This document shows, piece by piece, positions 14,885 through 16,046 of a DNA stretch of 16,046 bases. A model generated the notes under the pieces. The model had not been told where the DNA came from, did no database searches, and saw only the letters and a list, made by a program, of their open reading frames with translations. The translations under genes were made by a program, and so were the position numbers. The stretch lies in contig JABGPV010000103.1 of NCBI GenBank assembly GCA_018644785.1, positions 1 to 16,046 of the forward strand, written 5' to 3'. Position 1 is the stretch's first letter. Every line of letters begins with the position of its first letter. The stretch is from Deltaproteobacteria bacterium. Lineage in GTDB: Bacteria; Desulfobacterota; DSM-4660; Desulfatiglandales; Desulfatiglandaceae.

Positions 14885-16046
14885 ATGTTTCGATTCATTC
14901 ATGCGGCGGATATCCATCTGGACAGCCCGTTAAGGGGTCTGGAGAGCTATGAAGACGCCCCCGTGGATGAAATCCGAAACGCCACCCGCCGGGCCTTTGA
15001 CAACCTGGTAACCCTCGCCATTGAAGAGGAGGTCCGTTTTGTGCTTCTGGCCGGGGACCTCTACGACGGAGACTGGAAGGATTATAACACGGGGCTCTTT
15101 TTCACCGAGCGGATGGGACGTCTGAAACGGCAGAACATTTCTGTGTTCGTGGTATCGGGCAACCACGACGCCGCCAGCCGCATTTCCCCACATCTTCACC
15201 CTCCGGATAACGTAACGATCCTTTCCACCCGAAAGCCGGAGACCATCCTGCTGGAAGACATCGGCGCCGCCATTCATGGGCAGGGATATTCTTCCAGGGC
15301 AGTCACCCGAAACCTGGCACAACATTATCCCCAATACCACCCCGGCTACTTCAACATCGGACTGCTTCACACGGCCTTGAATGGCAGAGAAGGGCATGAA
15401 CCCTACGCGCCCTGCTCCCTGGACGACCTTAAAGCCAAAGGATATGACTACTGGGCCCTGGGGCATGTTCACCAGCGGGAGGTGGTTTCTAAAAATCCCT
15501 GGATCCTTTTTCCCGGCAACCTTCAGGGACGGCACATTCGGGAAACCGGGTCTAAAGGGGCATCGCTCATCACGGTGGAAAATGGCCAGGTCGCTGACGT
15601 GGCACACCATGACCTGGATGTTCTCAGGTTTTGCATGACCCGCGTGGACCTGTCCCACGTGAACACCATTGATGCGATTCACGATCCGGTCCGTCAGGCG
15701 CTGGAGGCCCTACAGGCACAATCAGATGAGCGCATCCTGGCCGTTCGGCTGGAACTCACAGGCAAAAGCCCGCTTCATGCCCATCTTCTTTCCGATGCCG
15801 CCCGCCTTACGGAATCCTTTCGCAGCGTTACGGCAGGACTGGGAGATATGTGGCTGGAAAAGGTCCTTTTCAAAACCATGGCAAAGGATACTCTTCAGCC
15901 GACACCCGGTGTAGAAACACCGCTTCACGAACTGATGGCGGCGGTGGATCAACTGAAATGGGACCCGGAGCACACCCGAGATCCCCTTTCCCTGCAAATC
16001 GCCGACATCGCAGCGCTCAGAAACAAACTGCCCCCTGACCTTCTGG
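14885..16046 (+). CDS. SbcD/YhaO-like DNA repair metallophosphoesterase, 3' end outside window
   Basis: Partial gene; about 387 residues are visible and the frame is still open at the window end. The N-terminal calcineurin-like phosphoesterase domain has all expected metal-binding motifs: D9 and H11 in HAADIHLDSPL, D58 in LLAGDLYDG, N93/H94 in VVSGNHD, H162 in GLLHTALNG, and H194/H196 in ALGHVHQRE. FPGNLQGRHIRETGSKGASLI is typical of the YhaO/SbcD nuclease subunits that pair with an SMC-like ATPase (YhaN/SbcC) in double-strand break processing. The region after about residue 240 is the less conserved capping and C-terminal part. The partner ATPase gene would be expected just downstream, outside the window. 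The ATG at 14885 has only a weak AAGAG ribosome site. The preceding gap (14778-14884) shows no gene or clear terminator. Confidence 0.88.
   Translation, partial: MFRFIHAADIHLDSPLRGLESYEDAPVDEIRNATRRAFDNLVTLAIEEEVRFVLLAGDLYDGDWKDYNTGLFFTERMGRLKRQNISVFVVSGNHDAASRISPHLHPPDNVTILSTRKPETILLEDIGAAIHGQGYSSRAVTRNLAQHYPQYHPGYFNIGLLHTALNGREGHEPYAPCSLDDLKAKGYDYWALGHVHQREVVSKNPWILFPGNLQGRHIRETGSKGASLITVENGQVADVAHHDLDVLRFCMTRVDLSHVNTIDAIHDPVRQALEALQAQSDERILAVRLELTGKSPLHAHLLSDAARLTESFRSVTAGLGDMWLEKVLFKTMAKDTLQPTPGVETPLHELMAAVDQLKWDPEHTRDPLSLQIADIAALRNKLPPDLL

Noticed and set aside
1..16046. CRISPR array, tRNA, rRNA, complete insertion sequence or prophage
   Set aside because: No regularly spaced repeats, no cloverleaf or rRNA-like stretch, and no transposase, integrase or phage structural gene was seen on reading both strands.

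Overview
The window most likely comes from a Gram-negative anaerobe of the Desulfobacterota (Deltaproteobacteria) type. The clues are a DUF3786 gene, which is typical of that group, a lipoprotein efflux adaptor, a large Cache-type chemoreceptor, an HDOD protein, and fairly high-GC coding sequence with frequent GTG/TTG starts. No rRNA, tRNA or phylogenetic marker is present, so the assignment is an inference.

Left part (1-7281): the 5' end of an RND-type efflux adaptor lipoprotein lies on the minus strand and runs off the window. A 376-base divergent intergenic region separates it from a plus-strand cluster that reads as an acetoin dehydrogenase operon: acoX (NAD-kinase-like accessory protein), acoA and acoB (thiamine-diphosphate E1 alpha and beta, overlapping by 1 base), acoC (lipoyl E2 with two subunit-binding domains), an E3 dihydrolipoyl dehydrogenase, and a Lin0512-family protein of unknown function. 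E1 would cleave acetoin and release acetaldehyde, E2 would pass the acetyl group to CoA, and E3 would reoxidise the lipoyl arm. Intergenic inverted repeats before acoA and before acoC suggest unequal expression or RNA processing. No AcoR-type activator is seen.

Middle part (7321-10618): mostly minus-strand genes. These are a single-receiver response regulator, an adenine deaminase pseudogene with two internal deletions and at least two frame changes, an AT-rich stretch carrying an HDOD gene and short repeats, and a DUF3786 gene directly downstream of a methyl-accepting chemotaxis receptor (10643-12751), with which it probably forms a two-gene operon.

Right part (12752-16046): plus-strand genes. 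These are a secreted right-handed beta-helix protein with a plausible promoter, a 90-residue single-repeat GDT1/UPF0016 membrane protein 29 bases downstream, and the start of an SbcD/YhaO-like DNA repair metallophosphoesterase that leaves the window.

I found no CRISPR array, prophage, complete insertion sequence, rRNA or tRNA. I do not see a clearly undescribed system. The points most worth a second look are the E3 with a degraded NAD-binding glycine motif, the tandem-PSBD E2, the AcoX/Lin0512 partners, and the eroded deaminase next to the AT-rich HDOD region.
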